This document shows, one piece after another, positions 45,073-54,877 of a stretch of DNA of 64,000 nucleotides. The notes under the pieces were generated by a model. The model saw only the letters and a list, made by a program, of their open reading frames with translations. It was not told the DNA's origin and ran no database searches. The first letter of the stretch is position 1. Each line of letters opens with the position of its first letter. The position numbers were made by a program, and so were the translations under genes. The DNA comes from Streptomyces otsuchiensis (GTDB lineage: Bacteria; Actinomycetota; Actinomycetes; Streptomycetales; Streptomycetaceae), in NCBI RefSeq assembly GCF_004305975.1, contig NZ_BHZI01000001.1:16850-80849 (forward strand). The letters are read 5' to 3'.

Positions 45073-45362
45073 CGCGCCATGCGTCGCTCCGTCCCGGCGC
45101 GCGCGGGGGCGCTGCCGGGACCGAGCCGATTACCGCCGCGAAGGAAGCGGGCCCGGTGAGACCGTTCGCCCGCCGGCGCCGGCCCCACGCGGAGGAAGCA
45201 GGGGCTCCGCCGGCAGTCGACTGGCCGGGGCGGCGCGCCCCGGACAGGTACCCGAACGACCCAGCCACCGCATCGACGGGACGGAGAGGCGTGCCGCCCC
45301 GTACGGAGCCCGGTGCGACCCTCGACGGAGCGTTGTACGGGGCCCCGCGCGCCAGGCCCTGA
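45069..45362 (+). CDS. Possible small hypothetical gene overlapping upstream gene
   Basis: A 97-codon frame begins in an ATGA overlap with the preceding gene and ends 12 bp before a perfect terminator, the arrangement of a coupled second gene. The protein is Arg/Ala/Pro-rich with no fold-like pattern, which is also what chance frames here look like. Weakly supported. Confidence 0.3.
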   Translation: MTRHASLRPGARGGAAGTEPITAAKEAGPVRPFARRRRPHAEEAGAPPAVDWPGRRAPDRYPNDPATASTGRRGVPPRTEPGATLDGALYGAPRARP

Positions 45363-45374
45363 AGACCGGGACAC

Positions 45375-45420
45375 GCACGGCGGCGTGGGGCCGGCGACTG
45401 CCGGCCCCACGCCGCCGTGC
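45375..45420. terminator. Bidirectional terminator, perfect 21-bp stem
   Basis: The arms 45375-45395 and 45400-45420 are perfectly complementary with a GACT loop. It lies between the convergent hypothetical gene(s) and gabT, eight bases past the gabT stop. Confidence 0.93.
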
Positions 45421-45428
45421 GGATTGGG

Positions 45429-46787
45429 TCACTCTCCCGCGAATGCGCTCCGCAGGACATCGAGGCCCTCGTTGAGCAGCTCTTCTCCGATGACGAGCGG
45501 CGGGAGGAAGCGCAGGACGTTGCCGTATGTGCCGCAGGTGAGGACCAGCAGACCCGCCTGGTGGCACCGCTTGGCGACCGCGGCCGTCAGATCCGCGTCG
45601 GGCTCCTTGCCACCGGGCTTGACCAGCTCGACCGCCAGCATGGCGCCGCGCCCGCGGACCTCACCGATGGACGGGAACTCCTCGGCGAGCGCGGTCAGCC
45701 GGGGCTTCATGATCTCCTCGATACGGCGCGCCCGGGCCGCGAGGTCCTGCTCCCGCATCGTCTCGATGGCGCCGAGCGCGGCGGCGCAGGCCACCGGGTT
45801 GCCACCGTAGGTTCCACCGAGACCACCGGAGTGCGCCGCGTCCATGATCTCGGCCCGACCCGTGACGGCCGCCAGCGGAAGCCCGCCGGCGATGCCCTTG
45901 GCCGTGGTGATCAGATCGGGCACCACGCCCTCGTCGTCACATGCGAACCACTGTCCAGTGCGGCAGAAGCCGCTCTGGATCTCGTCGGCGACGAACACGA
46001 TGCCGTTCTCGCGCGCGAACCGCGCGATCCGGGGCAGGAAGCCGCGTGCCGGCTCGATGAAGCCGCCCTCGCCCAGCAGCGGCTCGATCACGATGGCGGC
46101 GGTGTTCTCCGCCCCGATCTGCTTGGTGATCTGGTCGATCACCTGCGCCGCCGCCTCCTCGGCGCAGTTCTCGGCGCCGGTCAGCCAGCGGTACGGGTAG
46201 GCGACCGGCACCCGGTAGATCTCCGGCGCGAACGGCCCGAAGCCGTGCTTGTACGGCATGTTCTTGGCCGTCAGCGCCATCGTGAGGTTGGTGCGTCCGT
46301 GGTAGCCGTGCTCGAACACGACGATGGCCTGGCGCTTGGTGTACGTGCGCGCGATCTTGACCGCGTTCTCCACTGCCTCCGCGCCGGAGTTGAACAGCGC
46401 CGACTTCTTGGCGTGATCGCCGGGCGTCACCTTGGCCAGCTCCTCGCACACGGCCACGTAGCCCTCATACGGCGTGACCATCGCGCAGGTGTGGGTGAAC
46501 CGGGTCAGCTGCTCGGTGGCGCGGCGGACGACCGCCTCGGCGCTGTTGCCGACCGAGGTCACCGCGATGCCCGACCCGAAGTCGATCAGACGGTTGCCGT
46601 CGACATCCTCGATGACCGCGCCGCCGGCCCTCTCCACGAAGACGGGCAGCACGGCGCCGACGCCGCCCGCCACCGCGGCCTCCTTGCGGGCCATCAGCTC
46701 GCGGGACTTCGGACCGGGGATTTCGGTGACGACGCGGCGCTCCTGGGTCAGCGCGGGCCCTCCGGACAGATCCTGGGTGATGCTCAT
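45429..46787 (-). CDS. gabT: 4-aminobutyrate aminotransferase
   Basis: A PLP enzyme that converts GABA and 2-oxoglutarate to succinic semialdehyde and glutamate. The ATG at 46787 behind GAGGAG gives 452 residues: FGSGIAVTSVGNSAEAVVRR, TCAMVTPYEGYVAVCEEL, the cofactor site SGAEAVENAVKIAR and VFEHGYHGRTN. FVADEIQSGFCRTGQWFACD holds the PLP-binding Asp, and the Schiff-base Lys is in LITTAKGIAGGLP. Upstream lies an inverted repeat that could be its operator. The long open frame upstream to 47273 is not coding. Confidence 0.92.
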   Translation of the reverse strand: MSITQDLSGGPALTQERRVVTEIPGPKSRELMARKEAAVAGGVGAVLPVFVERAGGAVIEDVDGNRLIDFGSGIAVTSVGNSAEAVVRRATEQLTRFTHTCAMVTPYEGYVAVCEELAKVTPGDHAKKSALFNSGAEAVENAVKIARTYTKRQAIVVFEHGYHGRTNLTMALTAKNMPYKHGFGPFAPEIYRVPVAYPYRWLTGAENCAEEAAAQVIDQITKQIGAENTAAIVIEPLLGEGGFIEPARGFLPRIARFARENGIVFVADEIQSGFCRTGQWFACDDEGVVPDLITTAKGIAGGLPLAAVTGRAEIMDAAHSGGLGGTYGGNPVACAAALGAIETMREQDLAARARRIEEIMKPRLTALAEEFPSIGEVRGRGAMLAVELVKPGGKEPDADLTAAVAKRCHQAGLLVLTCGTYGNVLRFLPPLVIGEELLNEGLDVLRSAFAGE

Positions 46788-47297
46788 CGGGCACACTCCT
46801 CGGCACGGTGGTGGCGTGGGACGCCGGGCCTGCCCGGCCGGACGACGGGGCGTCCCGGACAGCTCGGCGTACATGCTTGCAATTCGCAGGCTAGGGCCAC
46901 GGTGGTGGTGGAGACATGCACCACCACGGAGCACTCCCCAGCGTGTCTTGGCCGTCGCGTCGAAGCGGCGGGCGCCGACGCCGCCGTGTCCGCACCCGTG
47001 GCGCGGCGCCTCAGGGGGCGCGCTGGGAGCGCTGAGCGGGACAATGCGCCGCCCCGTGCGCCACGGGGCGCAAGCCGTCCCGGCGCCGGTATCGCACGGA
47101 GGCCGCCGGGACGGGGGCGTCCCGCATGGGGCGCGGGCCGGTTGTTCCGGCCGGGCCGCCCCGTGCGGGCCGCACCGCTCCGCGCCGGGGCAGCGAACCG
47201 GGGGAAAGGCGCGCCCCCACCGTTCCAGCTTGGCGAGGCGAGCACCGGCGGCCCCGGGGAACGGGGCCGGCACTGAGCGAGTGGTGACGCGTGATGA
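46788..47297. other. Intergenic region upstream of gabT
   Basis: This 510-bp gap contains the inverted repeat at 46902-46927, a 9-bp hairpin (47050-47058 with 47062-47070) built of the GCCCCGTGCG-type motif, and a shorter GC hairpin (47250-47268) near the end of the MalK-type gene. No gene is supported. Confidence 0.6.
46902..46927. promoter_or_regulatory. Inverted repeat, possible gabT operator
   Basis: GTGGTGGTG (46902-46910) and CACCACCAC (46919-46927) are separated by eight bases, about 115 bp before the gabT start. The geometry fits a dimeric regulator near the promoter; which regulator is unknown, the PucR protein encoded 4.5 kb away being one candidate. Confidence 0.45.
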
Positions 47298-48638
47298 TCA
47301 GTACGGTCCGAGGACGGGCGCGTGGGACGGCGCCGGGCAGACGCGATCACCCCGTTCGTCGAAGACGTAGAGCCGCTCCATGTCCACCAGCAGCGGAACG
47401 CGTTGCCCCGGGCGCGCCCACACGTCGGCGCCCGCCCGCACGACCAGGTTGCCCGCCATGCGGCCCGCCGCCTCGGTGGACTCGCCCCCGTCCGGCTCCG
47501 TCGACACGGCGCCCGGGGCGTGCGGACCACCCGTTCCGCCGGCGGGAGCGCGGCTGCCCAGCAGGCGGGAGAGCGGCCCCGGCCGCCCCACGCGGCGACG
47601 CGTGGGGCGGCGTGCCGCCTCCAGCCCGGCCACGGCCGCGCCCCGCGCGCCCACGTTCACATGGACCAGCGATTCGTGGCCCTGGAACTCCACGTGGTCC
47701 ACCACGCCCTGGAGCGCCCCCTCGCCCGGACCGGCCTCCTGCGGTGACGCCACCCGGACCGCCTCCGACCGCAGCCCCACGGTGATGTCCCGACCCATCT
47801 GGATACGGAGCATCTGGTGGTCGGGCAGCAGCGGCTCGGGCAGCAGGAGCTTCTGCCCTCCGAAATCCAGGCTCATGCGGCCGCCGAGTGGTGCCAGCAC
47901 CCGTGCCCGGAGCAGGTTGATGCGAGGAGTGCCGACGAACGCCGCCACGAAGACGTGGTTGGGCAGCTGGTACACCTCGCGAGCGGTCCCCGTCTGCTGC
48001 ACCACCCCGTCGCGCATCACGGCGACCCGGTCACCCAGCGACATCGCCTCGGACTGGTCGTGGGTCACGTAGAGCGTCGTCACACCCAGCTCCCTGGTGA
48101 GCGTGGCGATCTCCGCGCGCAGCCGATTGCGCAGCTTGGCGTCCAGGTTGGACAGCGGCTCGTCCATCAGGAAGGTCGACGGGCGCCGCACGATCGCCCG
48201 CCCCATCGCTATCCGCTGCTGTTCGCCACCGGAGAGCTGGGAGGGCAGCCGGTCCAGCAGGTCCTGTACGCCGAGCTTGCGGGCCGCGTTCTCCACGCGG
48301 GGCCCCGGGTCCTCGTCCGGCGTCTCGATCCGCAGCGGGAACCCGATGTTCTGCCGCCCCGTCATGGTGGGGTAGAGCGCGTAGTGCTGGAAGACCATCG
48401 CGAGCCGCCGCTCGCCGGGGCCCCAGTCGTTGGCGTTCTCGCCGTCGAGCAGCACCGTGCCCGAGGTCGGTTCCTCCAGTCCGGCGATGAGCCGCAGCAC
48501 CGTCGACTTGCCGCACCCCGAGGGGCCGAGCAGCACCACGAACTCGCCCGGCGCTATGTCCATCGACAGCCGGTCGACCGCGGTGACTCCGCGGCCGTAG
48601 ACCTTGGTGACGTCCTGCAGGGAGATGGCGCGGCTCAT
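47298..48638 (-). CDS. MalK/UgpC-type ABC transporter ATPase
   Basis: The 446-residue ATPase energises import systems, most often for sugars. It has [73 protein letters not shown] and [14 protein letters not shown]. The C-terminal OB/TOBE domain is interrupted near residue 355 by a 60-residue Gly/Arg/Pro insertion. No permease or binding-protein genes are nearby, so it probably serves distant importers, like MsiK in Streptomyces. The start is ATG 48638. Confidence 0.88.
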   Translation of the reverse strand: MSRAISLQDVTKVYGRGVTAVDRLSMDIAPGEFVVLLGPSGCGKSTVLRLIAGLEEPTSGTVLLDGENANDWGPGERRLAMVFQHYALYPTMTGRQNIGFPLRIETPDEDPGPRVENAARKLGVQDLLDRLPSQLSGGEQQRIAMGRAIVRRPSTFLMDEPLSNLDAKLRNRLRAEIATLTRELGVTTLYVTHDQSEAMSLGDRVAVMRDGVVQQTGTAREVYQLPNHVFVAAFVGTPRINLLRARVLAPLGGRMSLDFGGQKLLLPEPLLPDHQMLRIQMGRDITVGLRSEAVRVASPQEAGPGEGALQGVVDHVEFQGHESLVHVNVGARGAAVAGLEAARRPTRRRVGRPGPLSRLLGSRAPAGGTGGPHAPGAVSTEPDGGESTEAAGRMAGNLVVRAGADVWARPGQRVPLLVDMERLYVFDERGDRVCPAPSHAPVLGPY

Positions 48639-48949
48639 CGGCTTCCGTCCAGGTGATTCGGCTCCGTCGGCATGGTGGGGGGATCGGAACGTAGCGCAGG
48701 CACGGAGCGAGGGGAACGCTTCTGACGGCATTGCCCCGAAGAAGCGCCCCCGGCCCGGGGACCCGTGCCCGTGACGCGTTCCCACGAAGCCGTCCCCGCG
48801 CAACACGGAATGCGGACGGAGCAGTTGACGCGCCCAAGCAGGCCACACCGGAAGCCGCGGGGCCATAGGCTGGGAGCGGCCGGCACGACGGACGGGCGGC
48901 ACAGCGAGCGGCGAGACCGGCCGGTACCGGTCGGGGAGCGGCGGAGGCG
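48639..48949. other. Divergent promoter region, MalK-type / VirD4-like genes
   Basis: 311 bp between divergent genes. TAGGCT at 48866-48871 is a candidate -10 for the plus-strand gene; a TTGACG at 48825-48830 is too far upstream to be its -35. Nothing else is supported. Confidence 0.45.
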
Positions 48950-51310
48950 ATGACCACGGACGGCACGCGGCGCGGACCGCATGACGGGTCCCGGACCGCA
49001 CCCACGGGGCGCGGCGCGCCCCCGGCACCACGGCAGCCACCGGAACCTCCGACGACGGCCGCACCGCCGCTCTCCGGATGGCTGCACGCGCCCCGGCCCT
49101 CCGCGCCCCCCGGCGTGTGGCGCTTCGGCCACGTCGCCAAGCCCCCCCGGGAACCGGACCCCCTCAGCGACCGCGAGCTGTACGGCGGCGCGCTGCTGGC
49201 GCTGCTCAGCGGACTGCTGGTCTGGTCATTGTGCTGGAACGGCTACGTACGTGTCTGGCTGTGGCCACTGGACTGGATCACGTTCGACGCGTGGAGCGGG
49301 ACCCGTGCCTATGTGTCGGTGACCTACCTGTACTACGTCCTCTTCGGACTGACGCTCGCCGTCCTGTTCGGGCGGATCGGGAACTGGCCCCGCGTGTGGC
49401 GCCGGCAACGCCCCCGCGTCCTCGGTCTGCTGAGACTGCGTCCGGACGCCCCGCCGCTTCCCGTCGCGGAGTTCCGGCGTGCGTCGCTCGCCGTGGTTCT
49501 CGGAGCGTGGGCCTGGGGGCTGAGCTTCGGCGGCGTCTGGGTCTTCTGGCTCGAACCGCTGTACGCGCTCGTTCCTGACAGCTGGTGGGAGAACGGTGAC
49601 TCGACCGCCTACGTCGTCGCCTACAACGTGTACTACGCGCTCTGGACGGCGCTGCTCGTCGCCGGCTGCACGGCCCTGGGCGGCTGGCGACAGGCATGGC
49701 GCCGGCTGAGCACCGGCCCCGCCGAGCAGGCGGCCACCCTGCGCGACCTCACCCGCTGGCAACAACTCCGCGACGGCGGCGCGGTCGAGGCCGCCGAGCG
49801 GCTCACCGCCGACCTGCGCGACGGCACCCTCAGCGACCTCGACTACGCACGCATCGACCACGCGTGGCAGACGGTACGCGCCCGGCCCACCGCCCTCGGC
49901 ACCTTCAGCGACGCGGTGCTCACAGCCGGGCCCGCCGCGTTCGCCCACCCCTCGGGAGACCGTGACCTGGCCGTGCGCACCGCGCGCCACGACCTGCTCA
50001 CCCGGCAGGTCCTGATCGGCGAGGCACTCGACGACGAGCGCAACCCCTACGAGCACCGCGGCGAGTCCGCGGCACTCGACCCCACGGTCCTCGGTACCTC
50101 GCTGCTGGCCGTGGGGCCGCCCGGCTCCGGAAAGACGGGGCGGGTGATCCGCCCCGTCACCGAGGCCATGTGCCTGCAGGCGCTCACCGGCCGGGCCGCC
50201 GTCGTGGCCGTGGGCAGCGCCCCGGCCGCCCTCGGCCCTGACGGTGCCTTCGACGTGATCGTCCGGATCGGAGACCCGGCCTGCGGGCACCGCCTCGACC
50301 TCTACGGCGGCGTCGAGCCCACCGACGAGGCAGCGGTGCTGCTCGCCGAGGCGCTGACCGGCGGCACACGTGCCGAGCCGCGCGAGGCAGCCGCCGCACT
50401 GGTCCAGCTCATCGGTCCGTACCGCGCCGCCTACGGGCACTTCCCCGGCGTCCCGGAGCTGCGGGCCCTGCTCGACGGGGCCCCCGCCCTCCTCGCCACC
50501 CTCGCCGAGGATCTCGACCACGCCGGGGCATGGGACCAGCAGCGAGAGCTGGCCGCCCGCGCCCGGCAGGCCCAGCGAGCCGACGACATCGGACCGCTGC
50601 TCGCCGACCGTCTGGCCGTACTGGACCGCGCGGGGTTCTCCGCCGCACCGGACGGCGCCGCCGCACGCCGGGTGCGGCCGTTCTCGCTCGCGGCGCTGGA
50701 GCACCCCCTGCGGGTCCGCGTCGACCTGCCCGGCGCCGGCCACACCGAGGCGGCCCGGATCCTCAGCAGGCTGCTGCTCGCGCAGTTCACCGCCGCCGTC
50801 ACCAGCCGCGCGGACCGTTCGCTGTTCGCCTGCCTGGTGCTCGACGACGCGACCGCCGCCGTCACGCCCGGCACGGTGCGCGGCCTGACACACCTGCGCC
50901 CCGCCAACGCCGGCGCCGTCCTGGCGCTGCGCACCCTGGACGAGGTGCCCGAGTCCCTCCGTGCCGGCCTGCTGGGCGCCGTCGGCTGCCGCATGGCGTT
51001 CTCCGGGATCACCACCTGGGACGGTGAGCACTTCGCGCGAACCTGGGGCAAGGAGTGGACCGAGGACCGGGACGTCACCAGCTCACCCGACCGGTACGGC
51101 GGCGTCATCCGCCGCTCGGGGCGCGGCGTACGCAAGCTGTTCACCGGGCGCGACGCCACCACCGAGACCGTGACGGTGCGCCGCGTGGAGCGCGAGCGCT
51201 GGTCCGCCTCCGAACTGGCCCACCGCCTGCCGCCGCGCCACGCGGTGCTGTCGCTGACCACGGTGTCGGGCGAGTCGGGGCCGCCGCTGCTGATCCGCCT
51301 GGGGTCCTGA
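48950..51310 (+). CDS. VirD4/TraD-like membrane ATPase
   Basis: This 786-residue protein has a Pro-rich cytoplasmic head and four membrane helices (about 78-101, 120-142, 178-200 and 220-245, rich in Trp and Tyr). A large cytoplasmic ATPase follows, with Walker A GPPGSGKT (389-396) in LLAVGPPGSGKTGRVIRPV and a Walker B-like CLVLDDATAAVT. The motor part resembles coupling proteins of the VirD4/TraG/FtsK class. No relaxase, channel or other transfer gene is nearby, so a chromosomal role unrelated to conjugation is likely but unknown. GGAGG stands close to the ATG, and a GGGGAG further upstream gives better spacing. Confidence 0.7.
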   Translation: MTTDGTRRGPHDGSRTAPTGRGAPPAPRQPPEPPTTAAPPLSGWLHAPRPSAPPGVWRFGHVAKPPREPDPLSDRELYGGALLALLSGLLVWSLCWNGYVRVWLWPLDWITFDAWSGTRAYVSVTYLYYVLFGLTLAVLFGRIGNWPRVWRRQRPRVLGLLRLRPDAPPLPVAEFRRASLAVVLGAWAWGLSFGGVWVFWLEPLYALVPDSWWENGDSTAYVVAYNVYYALWTALLVAGCTALGGWRQAWRRLSTGPAEQAATLRDLTRWQQLRDGGAVEAAERLTADLRDGTLSDLDYARIDHAWQTVRARPTALGTFSDAVLTAGPAAFAHPSGDRDLAVRTARHDLLTRQVLIGEALDDERNPYEHRGESAALDPTVLGTSLLAVGPPGSGKTGRVIRPVTEAMCLQALTGRAAVVAVGSAPAALGPDGAFDVIVRIGDPACGHRLDLYGGVEPTDEAAVLLAEALTGGTRAEPREAAAALVQLIGPYRAAYGHFPGVPELRALLDGAPALLATLAEDLDHAGAWDQQRELAARARQAQRADDIGPLLADRLAVLDRAGFSAAPDGAAARRVRPFSLAALEHPLRVRVDLPGAGHTEAARILSRLLLAQFTAAVTSRADRSLFACLVLDDATAAVTPGTVRGLTHLRPANAGAVLALRTLDEVPESLRAGLLGAVGCRMAFSGITTWDGEHFARTWGKEWTEDRDVTSSPDRYGGVIRRSGRGVRKLFTGRDATTETVTVRRVERERWSASELAHRLPPRHAVLSLTTVSGESGPPLLIRLGS

Positions 51311-51459
51311 CTGCGGCCCGGCCGCGCGGAGGTGGCGGCGGGCGGCCGAATCCCGTGGCCCGCTGGTGCGCGGTACCGTGAGAGGCGCGGATAATCCGCC
51401 CGGTGGGCGTGCGCAGTTCGTGCCCCACGCTCTCCGCCCCCGGTCACCAAGGGTCCGCC

Positions 51460-53037
51460 ATGTATCCGACGCTCGCTTCCCTGGTCCAGCACCCGGCGCT
51501 GAAGCTCCGGGTGCTGACGGCGGAGGGCTCCCTCGACGCCGAGGTCCGCTGGGCCCATGCCAGCGAACTCGCGGACCCGGTGCCCTTCCTTGACGGCGGT
51601 GAGCTCCTGCTGACCACCGCCGTGAAGCTCGACGTCCACGATGCCGCCCGCATGGGGCGCTACGTGCGGCGGCTCAAGGACGCGGGGGTGGTCGGCCTCG
51701 GGTTCGGGATCGGTGTCAACCACCCGGAGGTGCCCGAGCCCCTGCTGGCCGCCTGCCGCGACGCCGGGCTGCCGCTGCTCGAGGTGGAACGGCGCATTCC
51801 GTTCATCGCCATCGCCAAGGCCGTCTCGGCCGCGATCGCGGCCGAGCAGTACCAGGCCGTCGCCGCCGGGTTCGCCGCACAGCGGGAGCTGACCCGCGCC
51901 GCCCTCAGCCCGGACGGCACCCGGGAGCTCCTGGCACGCCTCGCCACCCAGGTCGACGGGTGGGCCGCTCTCTACGACCTCTCCGGCGCGGTCACCCACG
52001 CCGTCCCCGCATGGGCCGCGCGGCGGGCCGCGAAGCTGACCGAGGAGGTGCGCCGGCTCCGGGACCGCGCCGGACCCGCCAGCGTCGTCGTGGGGAGTGC
52101 CCCGGACGGCGGCGAGGGCACCGCTGACGACCGGGTCGAGCTCCAGTCGATCGGAACGGGGGCGCTGCCGCGCGCCGTGCTGGCGATCGGCACCGAGGCT
52201 CCGCCCGGCACGGCGGAGCGCTACGCCGTGCAGTCGGCCGTCGCCATCCTGACCCTCCTGACCGAACGGTCACGTGCCTTCGAGGCCGCCGAGCGCCGTC
52301 TGGGCAGCGCCGTGCTCCACCTGTTGCTCAGCGGTGAGCCCGAGCACGCGCGGGCCGTGGGCGGACAGGTGTACGGGACACTGCTGGACGCGCCCCTGCG
52401 GGTACTGGTGGCCGAGACGAACGACCGCGAGGCCGAGTCCTTCGCCGGCGCGGTCGAGGCGGCCGCCGCCAGGGCGGGCGAACCGCTGCTGCTGGTGCCC
52501 GACGGGGCGCAGACGGTGCTGCTGGCCACCGAGGGCGGGGCCGTGCTCACCGCCGCGCAGAGCTACGCGCGGGACGCGCAGACGGAGCGCCCCGGCGACT
52601 CCACCATGGTCATCGGCGCGTCGGGGCCCGCCGGCCCGACCTCGGCCGACACCGCCTATCAGCAGGCGCGGCAGGCGCTGCTGGTGGCACGGCGCCGCGG
52701 ACGTCCGTATGTCGAGCACGACGACGTCGCCACCGGCTCCGTGCTGCCGCTGCTCGCCGACGACGCCGTGCGGGCGTTCGCCGACGGCATGCTGCGCCCG
52801 CTCCGGGAGCACGACGCCCACGGCCGGGGTGACCTGGTCGCCTCCCTGCGGGCATGGCTCTCCCGCCACGGGCAGTGGGACGCGGCCGCCGCCGACCTGG
52901 GCGTGCACCGTCACACGCTCCGGTACCGGATGCGGCGGGTCGAGGAGATCCTCGACCGCTCGCTCGACGACCCCGACGTCCGCATGGAGCTGTGGCTGGC
53001 GCTCAAGGCCACCGACCCGGGCGCGCGCCACCCCTGA
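51460..53037 (+). CDS. PucR-family transcriptional regulator
   Basis: The 525-residue protein begins at ATG 51460 (MYPTLASLVQHPALKLRVLT) with the PucR N-terminal domain. A central CdaR GGDEF-like region (VAETNDREAESFAGAVEAAA) and the C-terminal HTH_30 follow: SLRAWLSRHGQWDAAAADLG, VHRHTLRYRMRRVEEILDRS. PucR proteins commonly control purine, GABA and polyamine catabolism. The neighbourhood (gabT, two aldehyde dehydrogenases) suggests such a role here, by inference. Confidence 0.88.
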   Translation: MYPTLASLVQHPALKLRVLTAEGSLDAEVRWAHASELADPVPFLDGGELLLTTAVKLDVHDAARMGRYVRRLKDAGVVGLGFGIGVNHPEVPEPLLAACRDAGLPLLEVERRIPFIAIAKAVSAAIAAEQYQAVAAGFAAQRELTRAALSPDGTRELLARLATQVDGWAALYDLSGAVTHAVPAWAARRAAKLTEEVRRLRDRAGPASVVVGSAPDGGEGTADDRVELQSIGTGALPRAVLAIGTEAPPGTAERYAVQSAVAILTLLTERSRAFEAAERRLGSAVLHLLLSGEPEHARAVGGQVYGTLLDAPLRVLVAETNDREAESFAGAVEAAAARAGEPLLLVPDGAQTVLLATEGGAVLTAAQSYARDAQTERPGDSTMVIGASGPAGPTSADTAYQQARQALLVARRRGRPYVEHDDVATGSVLPLLADDAVRAFADGMLRPLREHDAHGRGDLVASLRAWLSRHGQWDAAAADLGVHRHTLRYRMRRVEEILDRSLDDPDVRMELWLALKATDPGARHP

Positions 53038-53220
53038 TCCGGGGCCCCGCCCCATGCGGTGCGCCGTGCGCCGCATCGCTGTGCACAGCCGCGCGCTCGC
53101 TGCCCCGCGTGGCCCGCCCCGTACCGTCCGCCCCATGCGGGCGAGACTGTGCGCCGTCGCCCCACGCGGGCGGCCCCGTGCGCACCGCCTTGCACCACGC
53201 CTGCCGCCCTGCGCGGGAGC

Positions 53221-53268
53221 GGCGTCCGTCCAGCCGGCCCGTATCGCGGCGCGGGCCGGCCGGACGCC
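53221..53268. terminator. Compound hairpin between PucR and M14 genes
   Basis: An inner 9-bp stem (53233-53241 with 53252-53260) extends into an outer 8-bp stem (53221-53228 with 53261-53268) across a four-base bulge. It lies between convergent genes, five bases from the M14 stop codon. Confidence 0.75.
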
Positions 53269-53273
53269 GGCGG

Positions 53274-54590
53274 TCACGCCGCGCAGTACTCGCTCTTCTT
53301 GCCGATGGACCGATACATGCAGTCCGCGTTCTCCATCAGGATGAGCACGGCCTCGCGGTTCCGGCTGGTCTCCCGGTCGATCACGCTGCCCGGCGGGTAG
53401 AAGCCGCCGCCGCTCGCCGAGCGCGGGTACATCTCGAAGGTGTACGAGAAGATCCCCTGGTCGGCCCACATCCAGTCGTTGACGGACCCGTCGGTGACGT
53501 AGAGGTCGCTGGACTGCTGCGGTCGGTACCCGTTGCTGTCCGCCATCGCCTCGCCCACGGCGGCGAACGCGTCACGGTCGTCCTGCGTGAGGCCGGGGGC
53601 CGTGTCGTCGTAGGTGTAGCCGTAGGGCCAGAGGATCAGCTCGCTGTAGGTGTGGAAGTCGATGTGCGCGGTGATCTGCTGCTCACCGTCGACGACCCTG
53701 CCGCGCACGAAGTCGGCGATGACCTGGGTCTCCTTCGCCGACTCCGGGCCGTGTCCGCGGTAGGTCTCACTGCCCGGGTTGGTGGACGAGCCGCCGCAGC
53801 AACCCCACTGGTGGGCGAAGTTCCGGTTGAGGTCGGTTCCGATCGCGCTGGAGCCGCTGTCGGGCTCGCGGTTCTTGCGCCACATCCGGAACTGACCGGA
53901 GTCCATGTCGTGGGCCTTGCCGTCCGGGTTGACGATGGGGATGATCCACAGTTCCCGTTCGTCCAGCAGCTCCGTGACCCGTGTGTCGGTGCCGTAGCCG
54001 GAGGTCAGCTCGGCCAGCGTGTAGAGCGCCATCTCGGTGGTGAGGTGCTCGCGGCCGTGCATGTTGTGGGTGAACAGCACCTCCGGCTTGTCCCGGTCGA
54101 CGGCGGCCTCGGAGCTGACCTTGACCGCGACGATGTCGCGGCCCTCGTGAGAGGTGCCGATGACCTCGGTGCTGACGAGGTCGGGGTACTGGGTGGCCGC
54201 CGCCTCGATCGTCTCCATCGCCTCCGCGTAGCTGGTGTACTCCGACGGCGCGGAGGCGATCGCGTCTCCGGCGGCGGCCGCCACCGGCTCCGTCAGGTGG
54301 TAGCCGAGCCCACGGAGCGTCTCGGCGGTCGCGCGGTCGGCGGTGACGGTGACGGAGTGGTCGTCGACGGCGTCGATCGCCGCGCCGTGGGCGGTCAGCG
54401 CCGTGCGTTGGCCCTGGGTGCTGATGCCGAGGACTTCGTAGCTCCGTGCGGCCGGGGCGTCGACGGTGGGGGCGTCGGGCCGGTTGTCGGGCCCCGGTGC
54501 CGCCAGGGCCTGGGCACCCAGGGGGACGGCGAGGGCGAGGGACAGAAGGGCGGCGGCGGTCGTGTTCCGCCGGCGCTTGGGTGAGCGCAT
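53274..54590 (-). CDS. Secreted M14 zinc carboxypeptidase
   Basis: The 438-residue precursor starts at ATG 54590 behind AGGAG. It has a signal peptide (RRRNTTAAALLSLALAVPLG) and a propeptide of about 90 residues. The M14 domain contains zinc ligands H178 and E181 (HNMHGREHLTTEMA) and the third ligand in QQITAHIDFHTYSELILWPY. The catalytic Glu is in FSYTFEMYPRSASGGGFYPP. It resembles the T-type carboxypeptidases of actinomycetes. Extracellular protein degradation is the likely role. Confidence 0.9.
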   Translation of the reverse strand: MRSPKRRRNTTAAALLSLALAVPLGAQALAAPGPDNRPDAPTVDAPAARSYEVLGISTQGQRTALTAHGAAIDAVDDHSVTVTADRATAETLRGLGYHLTEPVAAAAGDAIASAPSEYTSYAEAMETIEAAATQYPDLVSTEVIGTSHEGRDIVAVKVSSEAAVDRDKPEVLFTHNMHGREHLTTEMALYTLAELTSGYGTDTRVTELLDERELWIIPIVNPDGKAHDMDSGQFRMWRKNREPDSGSSAIGTDLNRNFAHQWGCCGGSSTNPGSETYRGHGPESAKETQVIADFVRGRVVDGEQQITAHIDFHTYSELILWPYGYTYDDTAPGLTQDDRDAFAAVGEAMADSNGYRPQQSSDLYVTDGSVNDWMWADQGIFSYTFEMYPRSASGGGFYPPGSVIDRETSRNREAVLILMENADCMYRSIGKKSEYCAA

Positions 54591-54877
54591 CACATCTCCT
54601 GGTGGGGTCCAGTTGACGGGTGGGGGTATGCGGGTGGTCACTGGTTGTGCCTGCGCCGTCATCCTCGCGGAATGGCATGGACCGGTCAATGCTGTGCGAG
54701 CGGGCGTGCACCGTGCGCGCGCGGCGCCGTCACCACGCGCCGGTGGCGTACGCCAAAGCGGTGCGGCACCGTCACAGACCGCGCCGCGTCGGACAACAGC
54801 GCGCGGCCTCCGTGACCCCTACGGTGGGCAGAGAGGAGTCACCCCATCACCCACTCTCGGAAGGTCCGGTCCACGCG

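Noticed and set aside
45417-47276. 619-codon plus-strand open frame opposite gabT
   Set aside because: Antisense shadow: GabT motifs and start/RBS signals are on the minus strand.
48825-48871. TTGACG and TAGGCT as a promoter pair
   Set aside because: They are 35 bp apart, twice the allowed spacer; only the TAGGCT was kept as a weak -10 candidate.
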